Of a DNA stretch of 55,653 bases, positions 8,559 to 16,352 are shown piece by piece. This DNA comes from Vulcanimicrobiota bacterium. Lineage in GTDB: Bacteria > Vulcanimicrobiota > Vulcanimicrobiia > Vulcanimicrobiales > Vulcanimicrobiaceae. The stretch is taken from positions 1 to 55,653 of the forward strand of contig DAHUYK010000033.1 in the NCBI GenBank assembly GCA_027315245.1, given 5' to 3'. A program made the position numbers and the translations under genes. Position 1 is the first letter of the stretch, and every line of letters starts with the position of its first letter. The notes beneath the pieces were generated by a model. It saw only the letters and a list, made by a program, of their open reading frames with translations, did no database searches and was not told where the DNA came from.

Positions 8559-9160
8559 TGACCGGCTGGTTCTACGACGCGGTAACGTCGATCGGGGAGC
8601 GCAACGTCATGGCGGCGATTCGTTCGGAGCTGCTATCGTCGCTGCGCGGCGAAATCGTCGAGGTCGGAGCCGGAACCGGCCTGACGTTCCCCCATTACGG
8701 CCCAGATGCGCACGTGCAAGCTATCGAACCGAACGCTTCTATGCTGTCCCGGGCGAGGAAGCGTGCCGCGCTCTCGCGAGCACGGATCGAGGTGACGGGC
8801 GGCGACGACGGGGTTCTCGACGCGCTGCCCTCCGAGAGCGTTGACTTCGTCGTTGCAACGCTCGTGCTCTGCAGCGTTCGGAATCCCTTGCAGACGGTCA
8901 GACGCATTCATCGCGTTCTGAAGCCCGGCGGCTCGCTCGTCACGATCGAGCACGTGCGCGCCGAAAGCCGCGCGGCTCGGCTTCAAGATTGGCTAACGCC
9001 GTGTTGGCGCAAGATCGCGAGTAACTGCCACCTGAATCGCGTTCTCGAACCAACGCTGAACAAGGGCGGCTTCTCCAAGGTGCAACTCGAGAGCCGCGCG
9101 CTTCCGATGCCGTTGAGCCGGTTGCTCTACGGCATTGCCACGAAGGAGCGCGCGAGCTGA
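8558..9160 (+). CDS. Class I SAM-dependent methyltransferase
   Basis: A 200-residue Rossmann-fold methyltransferase of the Methyltransf_11/UbiE type. Motif I reads EVGAGTGLTF at about residues 29-38, an acidic post-motif II region follows (VQAIEPNASML), and the substrate-side segment VLKPGGSLVTIEHV is near 120-133. The ATG overlaps the preceding stop by one base (TGATG), making it the last gene of the efflux operon. The C-terminal half resembles small methyltransferases that act on thiols, metalloids or lipids. With an ArsR repressor nearby, metalloid or thiol methylation is a reasonable guess, but the sequence does not decide the substrate. Confidence 0.8.
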   Translation: MTGWFYDAVTSIGERNVMAAIRSELLSSLRGEIVEVGAGTGLTFPHYGPDAHVQAIEPNASMLSRARKRAALSRARIEVTGGDDGVLDALPSESVDFVVATLVLCSVRNPLQTVRRIHRVLKPGGSLVTIEHVRAESRAARLQDWLTPCWRKIASNCHLNRVLEPTLNKGGFSKVQLESRALPMPLSRLLYGIATKERAS

Positions 9161-9162
9161 GA

Positions 9163-9843
9163 CTACGGGATGAAGTACATCGGGTTCGGAAGTTTGTACA
9201 GCCGCTCTGCGTAACCGCCGCGCAGGTCGCTCAACTGATCGCCCGCGCTTGCGAGCACGGTGTATCCCATCGCTTCGATGCGACGGCGTGTTTGCGACTT
9301 GAAGGGGATGACGGAGCTCGCGTGATCCGTTGCCGGGCGCAAGAAGAGTCCCGTTGGCTTGGGATAACCAACCTCAGCGAGTTCTCGTTGCGTCGCTGCT
9401 AAATCCGGCTCGCGGCGACCGGTGATAAAGAATATCGCGACGTGCTCTGCGGCCAAGTGCTTTGCAAGTCTTAGCGTCGGCGCGATGGCCGGGAATCGAT
9501 CCTCGTGCTCCCATCGTGTCCACGAAGCCGGGTCGTACGAGAACTGATGCGAACGTTCGTACGCGAACGACGAGACCGCCGTGTCGTCGATGTCGAAAAC
9601 GACCGCTGGTTTGCGGGCGCCGCTTCGCACACGACCGTCGACGTACGACTCCAAGCTGCCGTCAACCGTTGCAGCATCGTGCGCGTAGCGGCCCGACTGA
9701 TAGTAGGAGAGTATCTCCTGCTCGACGGCATGGAGATTGGGGATCCCGTTGTTGGCCCGAACGACCGGTGCATTGGCAGCGCCTGCCGCGCCGCCGGCGA
9801 GCATGCTGATCGCGAGAAAGGCTATTGCAGCGCGTTTGTTCAT
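9163..9843 (-). CDS. Secreted HAD-family acid phosphatase (subfamily IIIB-like)
   Basis: A 226-residue exported protein. The signal peptide spans about residues 1-24. The HAD nucleophile motif FDIDDT is at 83-88 (Asp84 nucleophile, Asp86 acid/base), motif II is the FFITGR segment near 138-143, and the GDQLSDL segment near the C-terminus is motif IV. This is the plan of class B/vegetative-storage-protein-like acid phosphatases, which hydrolyse phosphomonoesters in the periplasm. It converges with the efflux operon two bases after the methyltransferase stop. No Shine-Dalgarno is seen. A TAGCAA hexamer six bases before the ATG may be a leaderless-type promoter, but it lacks the usual final T. 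Confidence 0.85.
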   Translation of the reverse strand: MNKRAAIAFLAISMLAGGAAGAANAPVVRANNGIPNLHAVEQEILSYYQSGRYAHDAATVDGSLESYVDGRVRSGARKPAVVFDIDDTAVSSFAYERSHQFSYDPASWTRWEHEDRFPAIAPTLRLAKHLAAEHVAIFFITGRREPDLAATQRELAEVGYPKPTGLFLRPATDHASSVIPFKSQTRRRIEAMGYTVLASAGDQLSDLRGGYAERLYKLPNPMYFIP

Positions 9844-9893
9844 GACGCATTGCTACGGCCCCCAACTCGGCCACACCTGTGCAGCGACTGCCG

Positions 9894-12800
9894 TTACGAA
9901 AACAGCGCCTCGATATCGTTCATGCCGAGGTCCAGCGTGCCGCTCGATGCTTCTTCAAAGAGGCCCGCTGCGAGCGCGCCTTTACGTTCCTGCAACTCGA
10001 GGATGCGTTCTTCGACGGTTCCTTCGGCAATGAGCTTGTAAACGAACACGCGCTGTGTTTGGCCGATGCGATGCGCCCTGTCCGTCGCTTGCCGTTCCAC
10101 CGCCGGATTCCACCAAGGATCGTAGTGGATGACGGTATCGGCGGCGGTCAGATTCAAGCCTGTTCCCCCGGCCTTGAGGCTGATGAGGAAGAGCGGCGTC
10201 TCGCCACGCTGGAACTGCGCTACCGGCGTCTCACGGTCGCGTGTGTCGCCGCGAAGCTCGACGAACGGCTGCCCGCGCTTTTGCAGCTCGGGCTTGATAA
10301 GATCGAGCATCGACGTAAACTGTGAAAAGAGCAGGATGCGCCGCCCGTCTTCCACCAAGCTGTCGAGCATCTCGAGCAGAGCTTCGAGCTTCTGCGACTC
10401 CTCGACGTTCTGCGCAGCCGCCACCTTCAGCAGCCGCGGATCACAGCACACCTGACGCAGTTTCAGAAGCGCATCGAGTACGACGATGCGGCTGCGCGCC
10501 AAGCCTCGCTTCGACACCTCGTCTCGAACCCGCTTGTGCATAGCGGTACGAATGGTTTCATACAGGTCACGCTGCGCTCCCGACAGCTCGATGCGTTGCA
10601 CGATCTCGCTCTTCTCGGGTAGCTCCAGCGCGACGTTCTCTTTCGTGCGACGCAGGAAAAACGGCTTGATGCGAGCGGCGAGAGCACGCCGGCGTTCGTT
10701 GTCGCCGCGCGTTTCGATGGGTGCACGGAAGACCCGCGCGAAGCGCGTGCGATCGGAGAGCAATCCTGGCACCGTCGCGTTGTAGAGCGACCACAGCTCC
10801 TCGAGATGGTTTTCGACCGGCGTACCCGTTAGCGCAATCCGCTGGCCGGCTTGGATGCGGAGCGCAGCCGCCGCGCCTTTGGAGCGAGGATTCTTGATCG
10901 CCTGCGCCTCGTCCAGCACGAACATCGACCACTCGCGCTCCTCGAGTTCATGGATGTCGCGCTGCAGAAGCGCATAGCTCGTCAACGCGATGTCGGCGTC
11001 GTCAATCTCGGGAAAGCGCGCGGCACGCTCTTTCCCGGTGAGCGTTACGACGCGTGCACTCGGCAAGAAGCGTGCAATCTCGGCGCGCCAGTTCGGAACG
11101 ACGCTCGTCGGCGCCACAACGAGCACGGGTGCGCCGCGCCGGTTGCGCGGTCGTTCTATAGCAACGTGCGCGAGCAGTTGAACGGTCTTGCCAAGGCCCA
11201 TGTCGTCGGCAAGAATGCCGCCGAATCCGTGCCGCCGCAGCATTTGCAGCCATGCGACGCCGTCACGCTGGTAGCCGCGAAGCGTCGCCTTGAAGCGCTT
11301 CGGGATAACAAGGCGCTGCTGCGACTGCGCCGTGAGATCCTCGACGAGTGCGCGCAACGGCTCCGCATTATTCCAGCGAACGGCAATGCCGTCCATCCCC
11401 CAGAGCGACGCTGCGCGCAACGCCGGCATGCGCATGCGCTCGTCGCCGGCCTCTGCATCGGATTCACCGAAGAGCACGCCGATGGTTGCAAGCACGCGAG
11501 CAACGCGTGCCGCAGGAAGCTCGACGAGCATCCCGCTCTCCAGTTTTCCGAGCAGCGGCGCGGTGCGCCTGGCAATCGTCTGCGGGTCCGTGGCAACGGT
11601 GTAGCCTTCGCGATCGAGCGCATCGAGCAGTAAGGGAATGAGCGAGACCCGCTGCCCGTTGACGTCGATGCCAAGCTCGAACTCGAACCACTGCGTGCTG
11701 TCGGTCTCGATGACGTCCGCGTACCATTCTCCGTCTGCCTGCGCGATCGCAAACGGAAAGGACCGGTCGACCTCCACACGCCAGCCTTCGAGTGCGAGCG
11801 CGGCTCGCGCGCCGCGGAAAAACTTGAGCCAGCGGTCGTCGTCGTAAGCGTAGGTGAGAACGACGCGTTCCCGTTCCACTTCGTACGGCCAACGCAAATC
11901 CGTCAAGCCTTCCTTCTGCAGTCGCGCAAGCGCAGCGTGCTCGAACGAAAAGCGCCGTGCCCAGACGGTGACCCGCTCGCCTTGCGTCGTTTGAAACTCT
12001 TGTATCGGTTCGCCGGGATTCACCACGTGATCGCCGTACACAAACGAAAGCTCCGCGACCGCGCGACGGGGATCATACGGATTGGCACGTGGGTTATTCA
12101 TCGAAAAGAGCCGCAAAAGTGGTATCGGGTTCGCATCGATAGCCTCCACTTCCACGTTCGCAGCCGGAGCATCGATGGCGCCGGGCGTGAAAACGTGACG
12201 CAGTGACACGTACGCGCGTTCGGCCTGTGCCGGAGAAAGCGCCGGCGATCGTGCGATCATCGCCACGATGGGCGCTGGCGCCTCGACGCGCGCGATGCCG
12301 GCCACATGGTTCTCGGGATCGACATACCATAACGGCACGCTCGGCAACAGTATCGTTGAGGGTCGCCCGTCGAGATGTGGCCGCTGCCGGCCCCTGGCGT
12401 CGAGGCTCCACGTTATGTGGGCGGAATCGAGGGCCTGATTCCGCAGCACCGGATCGCTGGCGAAGCGCCAGTGCAGCCGCTGCGTTCGCATGAGGATTTC
12501 GAGGAGCGCGCCAACGAGGGTCGGCGAAAATGCGCGTCCGAGGTCGTCGGCCAACCCGGCCGCTTCTGCGAGCTGGCCGATCGTGCGATCGATCGGCGTC
12601 GTAGCGTTGTGATGGCCGAATGCGACGTTGCGTACCTCGTAAGGGCGTGGCGTTCCACGCTCGCCGCTTTTGCGGATCGCGCCGATGAAGGCGCTGAGCG
12701 TCAGTGTCGGCGTGTACGGGGCCGGCTGCAGATCGATGGCGTAACGAATGTGTTCCCGTGACTCCAGGGCCTGCGTTATCAGTGTCTGCTCGTACTGCTC

Positions 12801-13142
12801 GCGAAGCTCTTGGATCCACATCTCGACCGCCCCGCTGCCGGCTTCCGCGTCCGGCGCGGCGTCGTCTTCGGCAATGGCAAAGGCGGCAGCGGCAACGTGC
12901 TTACAATTGTGACGCACCGGACACGAGCACGTTCCGCTGACCCCTGCTACCCCGCGCGCGCGAGACTTACGAAGGAGCACGGAGTACGGATGCTGCCGCG
13001 AACCGCTGACGAGCGCCGCGACGCTGTCGGCCTCGTGCGTCGGGCCCACACGAAGCACGTGCCCCAACTTGTAGTAGCGGTATCCCCGATCGATGGTCGA
13101 CGCGTCGAACGAACGCTCGATCTCGGAACGGTCGATCGTCAC
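9894..13142 (-). CDS. SWIM-domain SNF2-family helicase
   Basis: A 1082-residue DNA/RNA translocase. An N-terminal SWIM zinc finger has ligands C72, C74, C80 and H82 (CxC-x5-CxH). A long middle region of unknown fold (about 110-610) follows, then the SNF2 core: Walker A DDMGLGKT at 646-653, DEAQ box at 744-747, helicase-C with FSQFTSMLDLI and a final AHRIGQTQRVFVYKL block. This architecture is a common bacterial SWIM-SNF2 protein that remodels nucleoprotein or RNA polymerase complexes; the precise role is not known. The GTG start at 13142 lies seven bases from a palindromic element, so its promoter may lie in or beyond that element. Downstream is the phosphatase gene. Confidence 0.93.
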   Translation of the reverse strand: MTIDRSEIERSFDASTIDRGYRYYKLGHVLRVGPTHEADSVAALVSGSRQHPYSVLLRKSRARGVAGVSGTCSCPVRHNCKHVAAAAFAIAEDDAAPDAEAGSGAVEMWIQELREQYEQTLITQALESREHIRYAIDLQPAPYTPTLTLSAFIGAIRKSGERGTPRPYEVRNVAFGHHNATTPIDRTIGQLAEAAGLADDLGRAFSPTLVGALLEILMRTQRLHWRFASDPVLRNQALDSAHITWSLDARGRQRPHLDGRPSTILLPSVPLWYVDPENHVAGIARVEAPAPIVAMIARSPALSPAQAERAYVSLRHVFTPGAIDAPAANVEVEAIDANPIPLLRLFSMNNPRANPYDPRRAVAELSFVYGDHVVNPGEPIQEFQTTQGERVTVWARRFSFEHAALARLQKEGLTDLRWPYEVERERVVLTYAYDDDRWLKFFRGARAALALEGWRVEVDRSFPFAIAQADGEWYADVIETDSTQWFEFELGIDVNGQRVSLIPLLLDALDREGYTVATDPQTIARRTAPLLGKLESGMLVELPAARVARVLATIGVLFGESDAEAGDERMRMPALRAASLWGMDGIAVRWNNAEPLRALVEDLTAQSQQRLVIPKRFKATLRGYQRDGVAWLQMLRRHGFGGILADDMGLGKTVQLLAHVAIERPRNRRGAPVLVVAPTSVVPNWRAEIARFLPSARVVTLTGKERAARFPEIDDADIALTSYALLQRDIHELEEREWSMFVLDEAQAIKNPRSKGAAAALRIQAGQRIALTGTPVENHLEELWSLYNATVPGLLSDRTRFARVFRAPIETRGDNERRRALAARIKPFFLRRTKENVALELPEKSEIVQRIELSGAQRDLYETIRTAMHKRVRDEVSKRGLARSRIVVLDALLKLRQVCCDPRLLKVAAAQNVEESQKLEALLEMLDSLVEDGRRILLFSQFTSMLDLIKPELQKRGQPFVELRGDTRDRETPVAQFQRGETPLFLISLKAGGTGLNLTAADTVIHYDPWWNPAVERQATDRAHRIGQTQRVFVYKLIAEGTVEERILELQERKGALAAGLFEEASSGTLDLGMNDIEALFS

Positions 13143-13148
13143 GCGTTA

Positions 13149-13319
13149 CCTAGGAGCCTGTAGGGTTATGGCACATTTCCGTCTTTGGGCCGCCTTTTAT
13201 CCGAATACTTCGTTGCTCATCGGTCATGAAGCTACGGCTTCACTCCCTCTTCGCGCCTTGCCTCCGAACAAAATGCGGCACCAAGTCCGAAAACGGCCAT
13301 AACCCTACAGGCTCCTAGG
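13149..13319. mobile_element. 171-bp MITE-like palindromic element
   Basis: Perfect 24-base terminal inverted repeats (CCTAGGAGCCTGTAGGGTTA...) occupy 13149-13172 and 13296-13319. The arms continue as imperfect inverted repeats for roughly 35 more bases, and the exact centre is a small palindrome, TGAAGC-TACG-GCTTCA, at 13227-13242. The whole unit could therefore fold into one long hairpin. CTAG abuts both ends of GAGCCTG...CAGGCTC, which could be a 4-bp target duplication of an IS5-like element. It has no coding capacity and its base composition is less GC-rich than its surroundings. It fills the entire space between the S41 and SNF2 genes and supplies the last codons and the stop of the S41 gene. 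No second copy is present in the window. Confidence 0.75.
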
Positions 13320-14645
13320 CAGGGCCGCGATCTTCTTCTGGAGGTACGTCACGGCTGCGCGCAGCTGTGCGTCGTGGCTAAGCTCACCGAAGTGCGCTCC
13401 ACGATTTTCATCGACGGCGAAGTCCGGCTCGATGCCGCGCAGATTGATGTCGCGGTGTCGCGGCGTTAGGTAATGGGCGGTCGTAATCTTGATCGCGGCA
13501 CCGTCAGGCAGCTCGGTGAGCGTCTGCATGACACCCTTGCCGAAGGTTTTCGTTCCCATGAGCGTCGCTGCGCCGTCGTCTTGCAGCGCCCCGGCGGTGA
13601 TCTCCGATGCCGATGCCGTGTATGCGTTCACGAGCACGGTCATCGGCAGCGCCACTTGACCTTCGTTGTCGGAGTCGATGGTCGTGTCGCGAGTCCCCCG
13701 CTCCTCGACCGTGAGGATGGGTTGCTTTCCAACGAAGTGCGAGCTGATGTCGAGCGCGGAGTCCACGTATCCGCCGGTATCGTTGCGCAGGTCCAGCACG
13801 AGCGCGCGTGCACCCTGCTCGCGCAGCCGCTGCAGTGCGACGTCGAACTCATCGGGTGTCGCGCGCCCGAATGCGATCACCCACACGTAGCCGATGTCGC
13901 CCGGAAGCATCTTGAAGACGACCGTCGGCGGCTGTACCTCCGAGCGTGTGATCGTCACCGTGTGCCCTGCGGAGGTCGCGGTCGCCGCAAGCTCCACGCT
14001 CACCTGCGTTCCTGCTTTCCCGCGCAACAGCGTGCTGACGCCGTCGACGGTCAGACCGCGCGCCGACGTACCGTCGACCGCGATGATGAGATCGCCTTCA
14101 CGCAAGCCAGCGCGATCGGCCGGCGTGTTGGGAAGCACGTACGAGATGCGGATGTACGGCGAATCCTGCTCGACGAGCACGCCGATACCCGAGATACGCT
14201 GCGGGTCGAGCGCATCGTTGAACTGCCGGTATTCATCGGGCGTCATGAAGACGGTGTAGCGGTCGCCGAACGCGGATGCCATGCCACGCATCGCCGCATA
14301 CGCGTAGTCGGTTGCGTTGCCGCGAGCGTTTGCCGCGGCCGACTCGATCTCTTCGTCGAGATCGTTGAGCGCCCGAACGTCGTCGCCGTTGTCGGTGACG
14401 GGAGGGGGCGAGAACGCCGCCGAGCCGTGGCGATGCGCGTAGTCGACGAGCGCGGCGCGTGCGGCATCGAAGATCTGCTGCGCGTCGACTTGTTTGTATG
14501 CCGTCGTCTCGAGCAGATGGAACGTCTCTCCCACGTCCTGCGCCGTTGCAGCCGGCAACTCCGTTTGCGCGGAGATCGGATTCGAGGCGGCGGCAACGAG
14601 CAAAGCGAAGGCGGCGCAGGAAACGCGCCGTGAAAGTACGTGCAT
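13305..14645 (-). CDS. S41-family C-terminal-processing peptidase
   Basis: A 446-residue exported serine protease of the CtpA/Tsp type. A signal peptide spans about 1-26. An N-terminal helical region (30-145) precedes a PDZ domain (about 150-235, with GIGVLVEQ and AGLREGDLIIAVDG). The S41 core has the dyad Ser345 (TASASEI) and Lys370 (KTFGK), 25 residues apart as in E. coli Tsp. It would process or degrade periplasmic proteins by their C-termini. The ATG at 14645 has TACTCT seven bases upstream and no Shine-Dalgarno, so it is probably leaderless. The last residues PRSL and the TAG stop are encoded inside the palindromic element, so the original C-terminus has been replaced. Confidence 0.93.
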   Translation of the reverse strand: MHVLSRRVSCAAFALLVAAASNPISAQTELPAATAQDVGETFHLLETTAYKQVDAQQIFDAARAALVDYAHRHGSAAFSPPPVTDNGDDVRALNDLDEEIESAAANARGNATDYAYAAMRGMASAFGDRYTVFMTPDEYRQFNDALDPQRISGIGVLVEQDSPYIRISYVLPNTPADRAGLREGDLIIAVDGTSARGLTVDGVSTLLRGKAGTQVSVELAATATSAGHTVTITRSEVQPPTVVFKMLPGDIGYVWVIAFGRATPDEFDVALQRLREQGARALVLDLRNDTGGYVDSALDISSHFVGKQPILTVEERGTRDTTIDSDNEGQVALPMTVLVNAYTASASEITAGALQDDGAATLMGTKTFGKGVMQTLTELPDGAAIKITTAHYLTPRHRDINLRGIEPDFAVDENRGAHFGELSHDAQLRAAVTYLQKKIAALPRSL

Positions 14646-14690
14646 GACCGTTAGAGTATTGGCAGCGTTTCGCGCGATTCCTCGACGGCG

Positions 14691-15638
14691 CTACGTGGCT
14701 GCCCGCCGCAGGCGGTCCATGATGGCGAGACCCAGACCGCGCTCATCGACCGGCTCGGCGTCGATGCGCGTGCACTCGAGCGCATCGAGCTCGTACAAGC
14801 ATTCGAAGAGCCGGGCGGCGGCTTCTCGGAGGCTTCCTTGCGTCGAAAGGACGCGCGAGGCCGCGTAGCCTTCGGCGCTCTCGGCCCAACCCAAGTAGGC
14901 CGCTCCCGCTCGCTGCTCCAGTGGCACATCCGCGGCACGCGCGATGCGAAGCCGCGTACGCGGAGCGTAGTGGTGCTCCAGGCGTCCCGGCGCGGCGGAA
15001 GACTCGTGCCGCACGATTCGTTCGACAGGACCGATCGCCGCTTCGATCTCCTCGACGGGCAGCGCCCCAGGACGAAGCAGCGCGGGTTGGGGTTCGAGAC
15101 GGACGATCGTCGACTCTAGGCCGAGAGTGGTTGCTCCGGCGTCGAGGACGAGCGCTACCCGATCGCCCAGCGAGTGCACGACGTGCTCTGCGCGCGTCGG
15201 GCTGAGCGCACCGAACGCATTCGCGCTCGGCGCGGCGATCGGCAGGCGCGTCTGAGCGAGCAACGCGCGGGCGACGTCGTGCGAGGGGCTGCGCACCGCC
15301 ACGGTCTCCATGCCCGCCGTGACGACGAGTGGAATGCGCCGCGCGCGCGAGAGCACGAGCGTAAGCGGTCCCGGCCAAAAACGCTCGATGAGAATGCGAG
15401 CGCTCGCTGGAACCGCCGACACGACGCCGGCGAGCATCTCGTCGTCGAGAACGTGCACGATGAGCGGATCGAACGAAGGACGGCCCTTCGCTTCGAACAC
15501 GCGCGTGACGGCCCGCGCATCGACGGCGACGGCGCCCAGACCGTAGACCGTCTCAGTCGGAAACGCAACGATGCCTCCGCCGCGCAACGCGCGCGCAGCC
15601 TCCCGAACTCCTGCGTCATCCGCACGAACGAGTGCCAT
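14691..15638 (-). CDS. Threonylcarbamoyl-AMP synthase (Sua5-type)
   Basis: A 315-residue two-domain Sua5 protein. The YrdC/TsaC domain covers about residues 8-200: KGRPSFDPLIVHV, FWPGPLTLVLSR and SANAFGALSPT are all diagnostic. It makes threonylcarbamoyl-AMP from threonine, bicarbonate and ATP, the first step of t6A formation at position 37 of ANN-decoding tRNAs. A C-terminal Sua5 domain (about 230-315) distinguishes it from the shorter TsaC. The ATG at 15638 was chosen because it begins the conserved domain and has TACTCT seven bases upstream; a longer frame runs back through the divergent gene and is a shadow. Probably leaderless. Confidence 0.93.
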   Translation of the reverse strand: MALVRADDAGVREAARALRGGGIVAFPTETVYGLGAVAVDARAVTRVFEAKGRPSFDPLIVHVLDDEMLAGVVSAVPASARILIERFWPGPLTLVLSRARRIPLVVTAGMETVAVRSPSHDVARALLAQTRLPIAAPSANAFGALSPTRAEHVVHSLGDRVALVLDAGATTLGLESTIVRLEPQPALLRPGALPVEEIEAAIGPVERIVRHESSAAPGRLEHHYAPRTRLRIARAADVPLEQRAGAAYLGWAESAEGYAASRVLSTQGSLREAAARLFECLYELDALECTRIDAEPVDERGLGLAIMDRLRRAAT

Positions 15639-15693
15639 CCGAGCAAGAGTATTCTTCGGCACGGCGTATGCCCTTGAAAAAGGAGGCACGGGC

Positions 15694-16014
15694 ATGATCG
15701 TCGCTACTTCGGAGAACGTGGCGGGCCACCGCGTCACACAGACGCTCGGGCAGGTCTTCGGCCTCGTCGTTCGCAGCCGCGGCTTGGGCGGCAACATCAT
15801 GGCCGGACTGCGTTCCATCGTCGGCGGCGAGATCGTCGAGTACACGCAGATGCTGGAGGACGCGCGCCGTCACGCCACGGATCGCATGGTCGCAAACGCC
15901 CAAGCGATGGGCGCGAACGGCGTCGTGATGATGCGTTTCGACTCCTCGGAACTCGGCCAGACCATGAGCGAGATCGTCGCATACGGCACGGCGGTCGTGC
16001 TCGAACAAGCGTAG
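15694..16014 (+). CDS. YbjQ-family (DUF74) protein
   Basis: A 106-residue cytosolic protein with the YbjQ fold: MIVATSENVAGHRV at the start, GLVVRSRGLGGNI in the middle and NAIG/QAMGANGVVMMRFDS near the end. Members form pentamers and have been called heavy-metal-binding by structure, but no function is proven. An ideal AAGGAGG ribosome-binding site at 15680-15686, eight bases before the ATG, sets the start, in contrast to the leaderless look of its divergent neighbour. It is followed after ten bases by a small membrane protein, probably cotranscribed. Confidence 0.88.
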   Translation: MIVATSENVAGHRVTQTLGQVFGLVVRSRGLGGNIMAGLRSIVGGEIVEYTQMLEDARRHATDRMVANAQAMGANGVVMMRFDSSELGQTMSEIVAYGTAVVLEQA

Positions 16015-16024
16015 GAAGGCTCTC

Positions 16025-16321
16025 GTGCTGCGCGCGACCGTCATCGTCTTCGCCCTCGGCTGCATCGCCGGCGGTCTCGTCATGCTCGCGCGAGGGCAAG
16101 GCTCAAACGCAGCGCCGCTCTTCATTATAGGCGTGCTCTTCGCACTCGGAACGATTTTCGAAGCGCGACGCTATCGACCCAAGCCGGAACCCGACGCAGC
16201 AGGCTGGGAGAAGACGAGCGAGCGGTTCGTCGATCCAAGTACGGGAAAGCTCACGGAAGTTCGCTACAATCCGCAGACCGGCGAGCGCGAATACCTCGAT
16301 GCCCCTTTAAGTAAGCTGTAG
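16025..16321 (+). CDS. Small two-helix membrane protein
   Basis: A 98-residue protein not assigned to a named family. Two hydrophobic helices span about residues 4-23 and 30-46, followed by a charged soluble tail of about 50 residues that ends TGEREYLDAPLSKL and contains a Pro/Arg-rich hinge. The GTG start has GGAAGG about eight bases upstream. It lies ten bases after the YbjQ gene and 31 bases before the TamB-like gene, so it may belong to the same transcript. Confidence 0.6.
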   Translation: MLRATVIVFALGCIAGGLVMLARGQGSNAAPLFIIGVLFALGTIFEARRYRPKPEPDAAGWEKTSERFVDPSTGKLTEVRYNPQTGEREYLDAPLSKL

Positions 16322-16352
16322 CAACGGGCCGCCGCCTGGGAACAACAGGCGC

